Source of the DNA: Mesostigma viride
Lineage: Eukaryota > Streptophyta > Mesostigmatophyceae > Mesostigmatales > Mesostigmataceae
DNA length: 25,305 nucleotides
Assembly: GCA_009746045.1 (NCBI GenBank)
Contig: RPFO01002239.1
Coordinates: forward strand, 1 to 25,305
Direction of reading: 5' to 3'
Shown: positions 1 through 9,555 of the stretch, piece by piece
Layout of the letters: every line of letters begins with the position of its first letter
Numbering within the stretch: the stretch's first letter is position 1
Notes under the pieces: generated by a model
The model's database searches: none
What the model was told of the DNA's origin: nothing
Seen by the model: the letters and a program-made list of their open reading frames with translations, nothing else
Made by a program: the position numbers and the translations under genes

Positions 1-352
1 CACACTAAATCACTAATCGAAAATTACTTGGGAAATGTTGTCTCGGGCTGATGGACATGTGTGCCCCTCAATTGCGGAGTTAAATTGGATGTATAATTGA
101 ATGAAATACATTATTACATTCCATGCATCGATGCTCGAGTCATCGCGATATCTGAATATCTTACATAATTACAGACCCATCAATTGGAAGATCAGAAAGC
201 TCCAGTGCATCTGCTCTACGACCGGACGTCTCAATCGTACGTAGTGCTTTCGAGTTATAATTACCCTCAATGTATGTCTGGAAAATCCACGTGCAGGCAG
301 TGTCAAATGCATGGTATATGAACTAGTTATGTACATGTCAAGATGATGACAG

Positions 353-774
353 TCAAGCGAGGCCATACATGTTGACGGACAAGTGAGCCTGTAGACCTAC
401 GTCGATCCCCAGTTCCTCGATGTCGTGCGCAGCCCCGATATCATCAGATTTCCAATCCCCAACGGCCGTCGGCTCCGCAAAATCCACGTTCGCGATTAAA
501 CAGTGCAACCGCGAGGGCCGTTCTAACTTGTAATCCACCTATATAATGGGCTCCGTCTCGTCACCGTGCGTTCGCATCAACAGGACAGCCACGGGTGTCG
601 CGACGTCTCGGACGCTGTGCACTACACGCATCATCTCGGTCATCGCAGCCGTCGAGCACGTCACAAGCATCAATTATTCTCTGGACGAATTCTCGTGACC
701 GTGTTGATATTAATGTCTGCCAACTTCACGACTGTGAACAGCAGCCTCACGCACGTCCGGTCCATCCGACTCCG
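353..774 (-). pseudogene. possible decayed protein-coding fragment, function unknown
   Basis: On the minus strand three adjacent open segments can be strung together. Segment 673-774 reads through residues such as CVRLLFTVVKLADININ and ends at a TGA (670-672). Segment 542-673, in another frame, contains AMTEMMRVVHSVRDVATPVA. It is followed by a single in-frame TAG (539-541) and then 353-538, which contains LERPSRLHCLIANVDFAEPT and stops at 353-355. The amino-acid texture (balanced hydrophobic, acidic and basic residues) looks more protein-like than the surrounding frames. The breaks could be a frameshift plus a nonsense codon, or missed introns; an AG acceptor-like TATATAG lies exactly at the last junction. 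I do not recognise a family and there is no start codon in good context. It may equally be chance. Its low-strand neighbour is the palindrome copy at 459-477, which overlaps it. Confidence 0.22.
459..480 (+). repeat. diverged outlying copy of the AACGGCCGTT palindrome family
   Basis: The sequence CCAACGGCCGTCGGCTCCG followed by CAAA matches the more perfect copies near 1767, 2025 and 2178 (CCAACGGCCGTTGGCTCCG then AGAAA), apart from one C/T change in the palindrome and a small difference after it. The extended similarity beyond the palindrome argues for common descent. It lies inside the possible decayed coding fragment on the minus strand. Confidence 0.45.
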
Positions 775-1090
775 TCAGGCGGTGTTGCGAATGGCGTCCT
801 GCGTGCAAAAACCAGTACATGAAGGACAATAATGTTAGCCCGTTAGACAGATTTGTCTGTGGTTCCGCTTACAGCAGTACTAATCACCCGTTACGCGGAT
901 TTCGGGCAAGTGGGTATCCTCCTACATTACATGTATCCAATTATGGACGGGAGATTTAAAATGGGAAACAAGTATCAGCGAACCCAGAATCAAGGTATCC
1001 ACGCAACGGTTTTGAAGAAACGGCTATGTACATATAGACACAATGAACTGAACAAAACTTTAGTAGCTCACTCGTCGTTCACTTGTTAGT

Positions 1091-1210
1091 CGTAACGGAG
1101 GCAGTCATTCAGTCAGTTTGCAAGTTCAGTTGGCAAGTACGGAAACACACGCAAGTGCGTAACGGAGGCAGTCAGTCAGTCAGTTTGCAAGTGCAGTTGG
1201 CAAGTACGGA
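1091..1210 (+). repeat. 53-bp direct repeat, two copies 67 bp apart
   Basis: Copy 1 (1091-1143) and copy 2 (1158-1210) both begin CGTAACGGAGGCAGTCA and end GTTGGCAAGTACGGA. By eye they differ at two positions of 53. A 14-bp spacer separates them. Each contains a short AGTC/CAGT tetranucleotide run. No coding or regulatory role is visible. Confidence 0.85.
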
Positions 1211-1511
1211 CCACCAACCGCGTGTGTACGTCCATGATATCGCAATATAATCAAGAATAACAGGGAACGGTTAATGTATCCTTTACGCAGCTTTTTCGTT
1301 CAGGGCATGTTGAAATAACGAAAGTGGGGTCAGGTGTTCGAACCTTCCAAGTGCCGAATTTTTTACGAACCAGCGCATTCACGAACCTTGCACTGGGGAC
1401 GCGGTGGACGTGTACCATTACCCCGGCCTAATTCTAGCATTGTACACAAGGGGCGGTGGCTAGCAGTAAAGAAGGGCATCCTAGTCATAACGCTGGGCAA
1501 GTTTAAAAGCA

Positions 1512-2201
1512 CCAACGGCCGTTGAGTAGGAAAAAAAAAGAGCAGGAGAAGAGCACGTCGACGTTTCAACAGCAAGACAAAAATATTGAACCCCGAGTAC
1601 CAATGAAAATGCTTTCATGCATGTCCACCCCGACGAGGCACAAATTCATGCATGCCCACCCCGACGAGGCACAAATTAATGAACGACAGATTTCTCACCC
1701 CCCCCCGGCACATGGAACAAGTGCCATCGCACGCACACACTTTGTAGACAGGAGAGTTTCGAGAGTCCAACGGCCGTTGGCTCGGAGAAATTGACAGTAC
1801 ACCAGTAAAGACATTAAAATTATCACTTTGTTGTCTTATGTGTGCCGTGTCATTTCCCAAGGTCAAAAGCCGTCAACTTCTGCACCTCTTGTCCCTCCCA
1901 CCCGTACGCACTAAGCATGCCCACCTTACACTACCACATGTGGCTCTTGAGAAAACTCCCCCCGACGATGCACATGTGCCATTCACGCACACACCTTCAG
2001 ACAAGGCTATCAGTTTTTCGAAGTCCAACGGCCGTTGGCTCCGAGAAATGCTGTTACAACTCAAAATTACAATGGTGACATCCACGAGCTAGTGGTACGC
2101 CGAACAAGTGCTTGTATGACATATGGCGACTGCCCGTGAGGAAAAGTCCACCACCACACACGGTCAGTTTTTTGAGTCCAACGGCCGTTGGCTCCGAGAA
2201 A
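1512..2201 (+). repeat. palindrome-centred repeat family (AACGGCCGTT), four copies
   Basis: A perfect 10-bp palindrome AACGGCCGTT, usually extended to CCAACGGCCGTTGG, occurs at 1512-1524, 1767-1790, 2025-2048 and 2178-2201. A diverged copy lies at 459-477 and a truncated one (CCAACG) at 2331-2336. The last three full copies share CTCCGAGAAAT or CTCGGAGAAAT downstream and, upstream, a T-rich stretch preceded by CACGCACACAC-like sequence, so a longer module has been copied. Known from other work: TCCAACGG resembles the plant MSA element bound by MYB3R factors, and AACGG is a general MYB half-site. Binding here is inference only. No gene start next to the sites is evident. Confidence 0.6.
1615..1676 (+). 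repeat. 31-bp tandem duplication, two copies
   Basis: Two head-to-tail copies (1615-1645 and 1646-1676) each contain CATGCATG, CCACCCCGACGAGGCACAAA and T. They differ by one base (GTCC versus GCCC). This is a recent local tandem duplication with no recognised function. Confidence 0.85.
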
Positions 2202-2328
2202 TGCTGTTACAACGCAAAATTACAATGGTGACATACATGAGCTAGTGGTACGCCGAACAAGTGCTTGTATGACATATGGCGACTGCCCGTGAGGAAAAGT
2301 CCACCACCACACACGGACAGTTTTTTGA
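2023..2328 (+). repeat. 153-bp tandem repeat, two copies plus edge remnants
   Basis: Copy 1 (2023-2175) and copy 2 (2176-2328) start with GTCCAACGGCCGTTGGCTCC and end with CAGTTTTTTGA; by eye they differ at about four positions. A diverged upstream remnant (CAGTTTTTCGA at 2011-2021) and the beginning of a further copy (CCAACG at 2331-2336) flank them. The palindrome marks the start of each unit. No open frame spans both copies in a convincing way. Confidence 0.9.
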
Positions 2329-2415
2329 CTCCAACGCAAGAACAGACGTAATGCACACCAAGTGACCAAGTGGCAAGATAAAGACACCCTTGCCAATCTC
2401 TACCCACAAAAACTT

Positions 2416-2445
2416 AGCCCCGAAATCCGTAGCCCCGAAATCCGT
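2416..2445 (+). repeat. 15-bp tandem duplication
   Basis: AGCCCCGAAATCCGT occurs twice head to tail (2416-2430 and 2431-2445) without mismatch. No function is apparent. Confidence 0.85.
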
Positions 2446-2523
2446 GATTGATTTGTACATTGTAGATGACAATGCAGCGATCACATGTATTCTGAAACCA
2501 ACACGTTTTTACCTAGTTATCAT

Positions 2524-2544
2524 GGTAACCAATTTATGGTTACC
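2524..2544. repeat. short inverted repeat
   Basis: GGTAACC (2524-2530) and GGTTACC (2538-2544) form a perfect 7-bp stem with a 7-nt AT-rich loop. Overlapping it, ACCTAGTTATC occurs twice as a direct repeat (from 2511 and from 2542). It could form a small hairpin but has no recognised role. Confidence 0.5.
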
Positions 2545-2673
2545 TAGTTATCCATGGCTAGAAAGTTGTAAATACACGATGTGGCCACACACGCCATAGA
2601 TGAAAATCATAACCAGATCACGCACATGATCATGGAAGGGGACTCTATTGATCTCAAAAAAGAAAGCTCAAGA

Positions 2674-2729
2674 CACCCTACACCCTACACCCTACACCCT
2701 ACACCATACATCCTACAACCTACACCCTT
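2674..2729 (+). repeat. degenerate heptamer tract (CACCCTA)n, about 8 units
   Basis: Four perfect CACCCTA units (2674-2701) are followed by CACCATA, CATCCTA, CAACCTA and CACCCTT. The complementary strand reads TAGGGTG, one base from the plant-type telomere heptamer TTTAGGG (permuted TAGGGTT). This may be an interstitial telomere-like tract or an unrelated heptamer microsatellite; the substitution is constant in the perfect units, so simple decay of true telomere repeats is not the obvious explanation. Confidence 0.7.
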
Positions 2730-2764
2730 AACTCTCCACCCTTAGCTTACGTGACCTTTTTTTC

Positions 2765-2833
2765 GGAGAAATGTCCGAGTGGAATGCTATGTATGGGGTA
2801 ACTTTCCCAAGGGTTCGAATCCCTCTTTCTCCA
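2765..2833 (+). pseudogene. tRNA-Ser-like relic lacking most of the anticodon arm
   Basis: A perfect 7-bp acceptor stem pairs GGAGAAA (2765-2771) with TTTCTCC (2826-2832), followed by a discriminator A. A D-arm/A-box-like TGTCCGAGTGG (2772-2782), a small G3/C3 hairpin resembling a type-II variable arm (2795-2808) and a consensus B-box/T-loop GGTTCGAATCC (2812-2822) are present. Total length is 68 nt against about 87 for a serine tRNA. The missing part falls between GAGTGG and TGCTATGTA, the position of the anticodon 5' stem and loop. Ends and variable arm look like organellar serine tRNA, and TGCTATGTA resembles plant plastid trnS-GGA as I recall it, but this was not checked. A TTTT run (2840-2843) follows, so Pol III could still transcribe it, as in tRNA-derived SINE heads. 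It cannot decode. It could be a nuclear organellar insertion or a SINE start. Confidence 0.6.
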
Positions 2834-2942
2834 TTAGAGTTTTGTTTAGCTTCTATTCTCGTCTACACATAATTCACACGAAGTACGCTTGCAAATACTT
2901 TATTACTATTTTGTTTGATATACTACACTAATATTATAATTG

Positions 2943-3112
2943 TTGTGTGTGTGTGTTGTTCACGTGTGCGTGTGTGTGTTGTGTGTGTTGTGTGTGTTGT
3001 GCGTGTGCGTGTGCGTGTGCGTGTGCGTGTGCGTGTGCGTGTGCGTGTGCGTGTGCGTGTGTGTGTGTATATAATTTTTTGTTGTGTGTGTGTGTTGTGT
3101 GTTGTACGTGCA
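2943..3112 (+). repeat. GT-rich microsatellite with a (GTGTGC)n core
   Basis: An imperfect (GT)n tract with interspersed TTG (from 2943) passes into about ten tandem GTGTGC/GCGTGT hexamers (about 2998-3058). It then passes into GTGTGTGTATATAATTTTTTG and another GT run ending near 3112. It abuts the first 40-bp unit and shares its GTGTGTGC and GCGTG words, so it may be related to the origin of the array. Confidence 0.9.
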
Positions 3113-3923
3113 AGGTGTATGTACATGTGTGTGCAGCCGGCCCTTGCGTGCGCGGTGTGTGTACGTTTCTGTGCAGCCGCCCCTTGCGTGCGCGGTGTAT
3201 GTACGTGTGTGTGCATGCCGGCCCTTGCGTGCATGGTGTGTGTACGTGTGTGTGCAGCCGCCCCTTGCGTGCGCGGTGTATGTACATGTGTTTGCACTCG
3301 CCCATTGCGTGCGCGGTGTATGTACGTGTGTGTGCAGCCGCCCCTTGCGTGCGCGGTGGATGTACGTGTGTGCGCACTCGCCCCTTGCGTGCGCGGTGTA
3401 TGTACGTGTGTGTGCAGCCGCCCCTTGCGTGCGCGGTGTATGTACATGTGTGTGCATCCTTGTCCTTGCGTGCATGGTGTATGTACATGTGAGTGCCGTC
3501 GCCCCAACCGTGCATTGTGTATGTACGTGTGTGTGCAGCCGCCCCTTGCGTGCATGGTGTGTGTACATGTGTGTGCATCCTTGTCCTTGCGTGCATGGTG
3601 TATGTACATGTGTTTGCACTCGCCCCTTGCGTGCGCGGTGTGTGTACGTGTGTGTGCAGCCGCCCCTTGCGTGCATGGTGTGTGTACATGTGTGTGCATC
3701 CTTGTCCTTGCGTGCATGGTGTGTGTACATGTGTGTGCAGCCGCCCCTTGCGTGCGCGGTGGATGTACATGTGCGGGCAGTTGCCCCTTGCGTGCGCGGT
3801 GTATGTACATGTGTTTGCACTCGCCCCTTGCGTGCGCGGTGTATGTACATGTGTGTGCAGCCGCCCCTTGCGTGCATGGTGTATGTACATGTGCTTGCAC
3901 TGGCCCCGTGCGTGCGCGGTGTA

Positions 3924-4424
3924 TGTACGTGTGTGTGCAGCCGCCCCTTGCGTGCGCGGTGTATGTACGTGCGTGTGCAGCCGCCCCTTGCGTGCGCGGT
4001 GTATGTACATGTGTGTGCATCCTTGTCCTTGCGTGCGCGGTGTATGTACATGTGTTTGCACTCGCCCCTTGCGTGCGCGGTGGATGTACATGTGTGTGCA
4101 GCCGCCCCTTGCGTGCATGGTTTATGTACATGTGTGTGCAGTCGCCGGCCCCGTGCGTGCGCAGTGGATGTACGTGTGTGTGCAGCCGCCCCGTGCGTGC
4201 ATGGTGTGTGTACGTGTGTGTGCAGCAGCCCCTTGCGTGCGCGGTGTATGTACGTTTCTGTGCATGCCGGCCCTTGCGTGCATGGTGTATGTACATGTGC
4301 TTGCACTGGCCCCTTGCGTGCGCGGTGTATGTACGTGTGTGTGCAGCCCCCCTTGCGTGCGCGGTGTATGTACGTGTGTGCGCACTCGCCCCTTGCGTGC
4401 GCGGTGTATGTACGTGTGTGTGCA
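3924..4424 (+). repeat. 501-bp higher-order segment shared with block 2
   Basis: This run of variant units lines up with 16986-17486 at a constant offset of 13062 bp. It includes the rare GTGCGTGTGCAG unit, CATCCTTGTCC, the TGGTTTATG unit, CAGTCGCCGGCCCCGTGCG, CGTTTCTGTGC and the CAGCCCCCCTTGCG unit. Only isolated differences are seen (for example GCGCAGTGG here against GCGCGGTGG near 17223). A second copy follows in block 2 at 17512-18012. Confidence 0.85.
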
Positions 4425-6034
4425 GCCGCCCCTTGCGTGCGCGGTGTATGTACATGTGTGTGCAGCCGCCCCTTGCGTGTGCGGTGGATGTACATGTGCG
4501 GGCAGTTGCCCCTTGCGTGCGCGGTGTATGTACATGTGTTTGCACTCGCCCCTTGCGTGCGCGGTGTATGTACATGTGTGTGCAGCCGCCCCTTGCGTGC
4601 ATGGTGTATGTACATGTGCTTGCACTGGCCCCGTGCGTGCGCGGTGTATGTACGTGTGTGTGCAGCCGCCCCTTGCGTGCGCGGTGTATGTACGTGTGTG
4701 CGCACTCGCCCCTTGCGTGCGCGGTGTATGTACGTGTGTGTGCAGCCGCCCCTTGCGTGCGCGGTGTATGTACATGTGTGTGCATCCTTGTCCTTGCGTG
4801 CGCGGTGTATGTACATGTGTTTGCACTCGCCCCTTGCGTGCGCGGTGTATGTACATGTGTGTGCAGCCGCCCCTTGCGTGCATGGTTTATGTACATGTGT
4901 GTGCAGTCGCCCCGTGCGTGCGCAGTGTATGTACGTGTGTGTGCAGCCGCCCCTTGCGTGCGTGGTGTGTGTACATGTGAGTGCAGCCGCCCCTTGCGTG
5001 CGCGGTGTATGTACGTGTGTGTGCAGCAGCCCCTTGCGTGCTTTGTGTGTGTACATGTGTGTGAATCCTTGTCCTTGCGTGCATGGTGTGTGTACGTGTG
5101 TGTGCAGCCGCCCCTTGCGTGCATGGTGGATGTACATGTGAGTGCCGTTGCCCCTTGCGTGCGCGGTGTATGTACGTGTGTGTGCAGCCGTCCCTTAATT
5201 GCGTGCGCGGTGTGTGTACGTGTGTGTGCACTCGCCCCTTGCGTGCGCGGTGTATGTACGTGTGTGCAGCCGCCCCTTGCGTGCGCGGTGTATGCCAGTG
5301 TGTGTGCATGCCGGCCCTTGCGTGCAAGGTGGTGTGTAAGTGTGTGTGCAGCCCCTTGCGTGCATGGTGTATGTACGTGTGTGTGCAGCCGGCCCTTGCG
5401 TGCATGGTGTGTGTACATGTGAGTGCAGCCGTCCCTTCCGTGCATGGTGTGTGTACGTGTGTGTGCAGTTGCCCCTTGCGTGCGCAGTGTATGTACGTGT
5501 GTGTGCATGCCGGCCCTTGCGTGCATGGTGTGTGTACGTGTGTGTGCAGTTGCCCCTTGCATGCGCGGTGTATGTACATGTGAGTGCAGCCGCCCAAGAG
5601 TATGTACATGTGAGTGCCGTCGCCCCTAATTGCGTGCATTGTGTGTGTAAGTGTGTGTGCAGCAGCCCCTTGCGTGCGCGGTGTATGTACGTGTGTGTGC
5701 AGCCGCCCCTTGCGTGCATGGTGTATGTCCATGTGAGTGCCGTTGCCCCTTGCGTGCGCGGTGTATGTACGTGTGTGTGCAGCCGTCCCTTAATTGCGTG
5801 CGCGGTGGATGTACATGTGCGGGCAGTTGCCCCTTGCGTGCGCGGTGTATGTACGTGTGTGTGCAGCCGTCCCTTGCGTGCGCGGTGTATGTACGTGTGT
5901 GTGCAGCCGCCCCTTGCGTGCATGGTGAGTGTAAGTGTGTGTGCAGCAGCCCCTTGCGTGCGCAGTGTATGTACGTGTGTGTGCAGCCGCCCCTTGCGTG
6001 CGCGGTGTGTGTATACTGTGTGTGCATGCCGGCC

Positions 6035-7128
6035 CTTGCGTGCATGGTGTGTGTACGTGTGTGTGCAGCCGCCCCTTGCGTGCGCGGTGTGTGTACGTGT
6101 GTGTGCACTCGCCCCTTGCGTGCGCGGTGGATGTACAGGTGTGTGCAGCCGCCCCTTGCGTGCATGGTGTATGTACATGTGTGTGCAGCCGCCCCTTGCG
6201 TGCGCGGTGGATGTACATGTGTGTGCAGCCGAACCTTGCGTGCATGGTGTGTGTACCTGTGCGTGAAGTCGCTCCTTGCGTGCATGGTGTGTGTACGTGT
6301 GTGTGCAGCCGCCCCTTGCGTGCATGGTGTATGTACATGTGAGTGCCGTTGCCCCTTGCGTGCGCGGTGTATGTACGTGTGTGTGCAGCCGTCCCTTAAT
6401 TGCGTGCGCGGTGTGTGTACGTGTGTGTGCACTCGCCCCTTGCGTGCGCGGTGTATGTACGTGTGTGCAGCCGCCCCTTGCGTGCGCGGTGTATGCCAGT
6501 GTGTGTGCATGCCGGCCCTTGCGTGCAAGGTGTGTGTAAGTGTGTGTGCAGCCCCTTGCGTGCATGGTGTATGTACGTGTGTGTGCAGCTGCCCCTTGCG
6601 TGCGCGGTGTGTGTACGTGTGTGTGCAGCCGCCCCGTGGTTGCGCGGTGTATGTACATGTGTGTGCAGTTGCCCCTTGCGTGCGCGGTGTATGTACGTGT
6701 GTGTGCAGCCGCCCCTTGCGTGCGCGGTGTAGGTACGTGTGTGTGCAGCCGCCCCAAGCGTGCGCGGTGTGTGTACATGTGTGTGCAGTTGCCCCTTGCG
6801 TGCGCGGTGTATGTACGTGTGTGTGCAGCCGCCCCGTGGTTGCGCGGTGTATGTACATGTGTGTGCAGTTGCCCCTTGCGTGCGCGGTGTATGTACGTGT
6901 GTGTGCAGCCGCCCCTTGCGTGCGCGGTGTAGGTACGTGTGTGTGCAGCCGCCCCAAGCGTGCGCGGTGTGTGTACATGTGTGTGCAGTTGCCCCTTGCG
7001 TGCGCGGTGTGTGTACGTGTGTGTGCAGCCGCCCCTTGCGTGCGCGGTGTATGTACGTGTGTGTGCAGTTGCCCCTTGCGTGCGCGGTGGTTTTTCGTGT
7101 GTGTGCAGCCGGCCCTTGCGTGCGCGGT
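6035..7128 (+). repeat. 1.1-kb higher-order repeat, copy 1
   Basis: This segment matches 9556-10649 at a constant offset of 3521 bp. It runs from the TGCATGGTGTGTG unit through the diagnostic words GTACAGGTGTG, CAGCCGAACCTTG, CCTGTGCGTGAAGTCGCTCC, CCCTTAATTGCG, GTATGCCAGTG, TGCAAGGTG and GGTTTTTCGTG. Isolated single-base differences separate the copies, for example CACTCGCC here against CATTCGCC near 9951. Confidence 0.85.
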
Positions 7129-7978
7129 GTGTGTACATGTGAGTGCAGCTGCCCCAAGCGTGCGCGGTGTGTGTACATGTGTGTGCAGTTGCCCCTTGCG
7201 TGCGCGGTGGATGTACGTGTGTGTGCAGCCGCCCCTTGCGTGCGCGGTGTATTTACGTGTGTGTGCAGCCGCCCCAAGCGTGCGCGGTGTGTGTACGTGT
7301 GTGTGCAGTTGCCCCTTGCGTGCGCGGTGTGTGTACATGTGTGTGCAGTTGCCCCTTGCGTGCGCGGTGTATGTACATGTGTGTGCAGTTGCCCCTTGCG
7401 TGCGCGGTGTATGTACGTGTGTGTGCAGCCGCCCCTTGCGTGCGCGGTGTAGGTACGTGTGTGTGCAGCCGCCCCAAGCGTGCGCGGTGTGTGTACATGT
7501 GTGTGCAGTTGCCCCTTGCGTGCGCGGTGTGTGTACGTGTGTGTGCAGCCGCCCCTTGCGTGCGCGGTGGATGTACGTGTGTGTGCAGTTGCCCCTTGCG
7601 TGCGCGGTGGATGTACGTGTGTGTGCAGCCGCCCCTTGCGTGCGCGGTGTGTGTACATGTGAGTGCAGCTGCCCCAAGCGTGCGCGGTGTGTGTACATGT
7701 GTGTGCAGTTGCCCCTTGCGTGCGCGGTGGATGTACGTGTGTGTGCAGCCGCCCCTTGCGTGCGCGGTGTAGGTACGTGTGTGTGCAGCCGCCCCAAGCG
7801 TGCGCGGTGTGTGTACGTGTGTGTGCAGTTGCCCCTTGCGTGCGCGGTGTGTGTACATGTGTGTGCAGTTGCCCCTTGCGTGCGCGGTGTATGTACGTGT
7901 GTGTGCAGCCGGCCCTTGCGTGCGCGGTGGATGTACGTGTGTGTGCAGCCGGCCCTTGCGTGCATGGTGTGTGTACGT
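6939..7978 (+). repeat. 520-bp (13-unit) higher-order repeat, adjacent copies
   Basis: Units recur in the same variant order with a 520-bp step. For example, GAGTGCAGCTGCCCCAAGCG occurs at 7141 and 7661, and the following units match except ATTTACG versus AGGTACG. A step of exactly 13 units indicates unequal exchange or conversion acting on blocks larger than one unit. Confidence 0.75.
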
Positions 7979-9555
7979 GTGTGTGCAGCCGGCCCTTGCG
8001 TGCGCGGTGGATGTACATGTGTGTGCAGTCGCCCCTTGCGTGCGCGGTGTGTGTACATGTGAGTGCAGCTGCCCCAAGCGTGCGCGGTGTATGTACGTGT
8101 GTGTGCAGCCGCCCCGTGGTTGCGCGGTGTATGTACATGTGTGTGCAGTTGCCCCTTGCGTGCGCGGTGTATGTACGTGTGTGTGCAGCCGGCCCTTGCG
8201 TGCGCGGTGTAGGTACGTGTGTGTGCAGCCGCCCCAAGCGTGCGCGGTGTGTGTACATGTGTGTGCAGTTGCCCCTTGCGTGCGCGGTGTGTGTACGTGT
8301 GTGTGCAGCCGCCCCTTGCGTGCGCGGGGGATGTACGTGTGTGTGCAGCCGGCCCTTGCGTGCATGGTGTGTGTACGTGTGTGTGCAGCCGGCCCTTGCG
8401 TGCGCGGTGGATGTACATGGGTGTGCAGTCGCCCCTTGCGTGCGCGGTGTAGGTACGTATGTGTGCAGCCGCCCCTTGCGTGCGCGGTGTATGTACGTGT
8501 GTGTGCAGCCGCCCCGTGGTTGCGCGGTGTATGTACATGTGTGTGCAGTTGCCCCTTGCGTGCGCGGTGTATGTACGTGTGTGTGCAGCCGCCCTTGCGT
8601 GCGCGGTGTAGGTACGTGTGTGTGCAGCCGCCCCAAGCGTGCGCGGTGTGTGTACATGTGTGTGCAGTTGCCCCTTGCGTGCGCGGTGTGTGTACGTGTG
8701 TGTGCAGCCGCCCCTTGCGTGCATGGTGTGTGTACGTGTGTGTGCAGCCGCCCCTTGCGTGCGCGGTGGATGTACGTGTGTGTGCATGCCGGCAATTGCG
8801 TGCATGGTGTGTGTACGTGTGTGTGCAGCTGCCCCAAGCGTGCGCGGTGTGTGTACATGTGTGTGCAGTTGCCCCTTGCGTGCGCGGTGGATGTACGTGT
8901 GTGTGCAGCCGCCCCTTGCGTGCGCGGTGTAGGTACATGTGTGTGCAGCCGCCCCAAGCGTGCGCGGTGTGTGTACGTGTGTGTGCAGTTGCCCCTTGCG
9001 TGCGCGGTGTGTGTACATGTGTGTGCAGTTGCCCCTTGCGTGCGCGGTGTATGTACGTGTGTGTGCAGCCGCCCTTGCGTGCGCGGTGTGTGTACATGTG
9101 AGTGCAGCTGCCCCAAGCGTGCGCGGTGTGTGTACATGTGTGTGCAGTTGCCCCTTGCGTGCGCGGTGGATGTACGTGTGTGTGCATGCCGGCAATTGCG
9201 TGCATGGTGTGTGTACGTGTGTGTGCAGCCGCCCCTTGCGTGCGCGGTGTGTGTACGTGTGTGTGCACTCGCCCCTTGCGTGCGCGGTGGATGTACAGGT
9301 GTGTGCAGCCGCCCCTTGCGTGCATGGTGTATGTACATGTGTGTGCAGCCGCCCCTTGCGTGCGCGGTGGATGTACATGTGTGTGCAGTTGCCCCTTGCG
9401 TGCGCGGTGTATGTACGTGTGTGTGCAGCCGGCCCTTGCGTGCGCGGTGTGTGTACATGTGAGTGCAGCTGCCCCAAGCGTGCGCGGTGTGTGTACATGT
9501 GTGTGCAGTTGCCCCTTGCGTGCGCGGTGGATGTACGTGTGTGTGCATGCCGGCA

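Larger units (their letters stand above)
1..2940. other. left flank, no intact gene recognised
   Basis: This stretch has ordinary base composition compared with the array to its right. Open frames on both strands are short (about 60-90 codons) and none shows a domain or motif I recognise. Structures that can be supported inside it are listed separately: a possible decayed coding fragment, short tandem duplications, a palindrome-centred repeat family, a 153-bp tandem repeat, a heptamer tract and a tRNA-like relic. Between them (for example 860-1090, 1210-1510 and 2445-2670) I see nothing further that I can name. Exons of an intron-rich gene cannot be excluded by eye. Confidence 0.6.

Noticed and set aside
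2915-5422. Plus-strand open frames of up to 835 codons with a Cys/Val-rich repeat
   Set aside because: They arise because the 40-nt unit rarely contains a stop; equivalent frames exist in all phases and on both strands, with no independent start, domain or codon signal.
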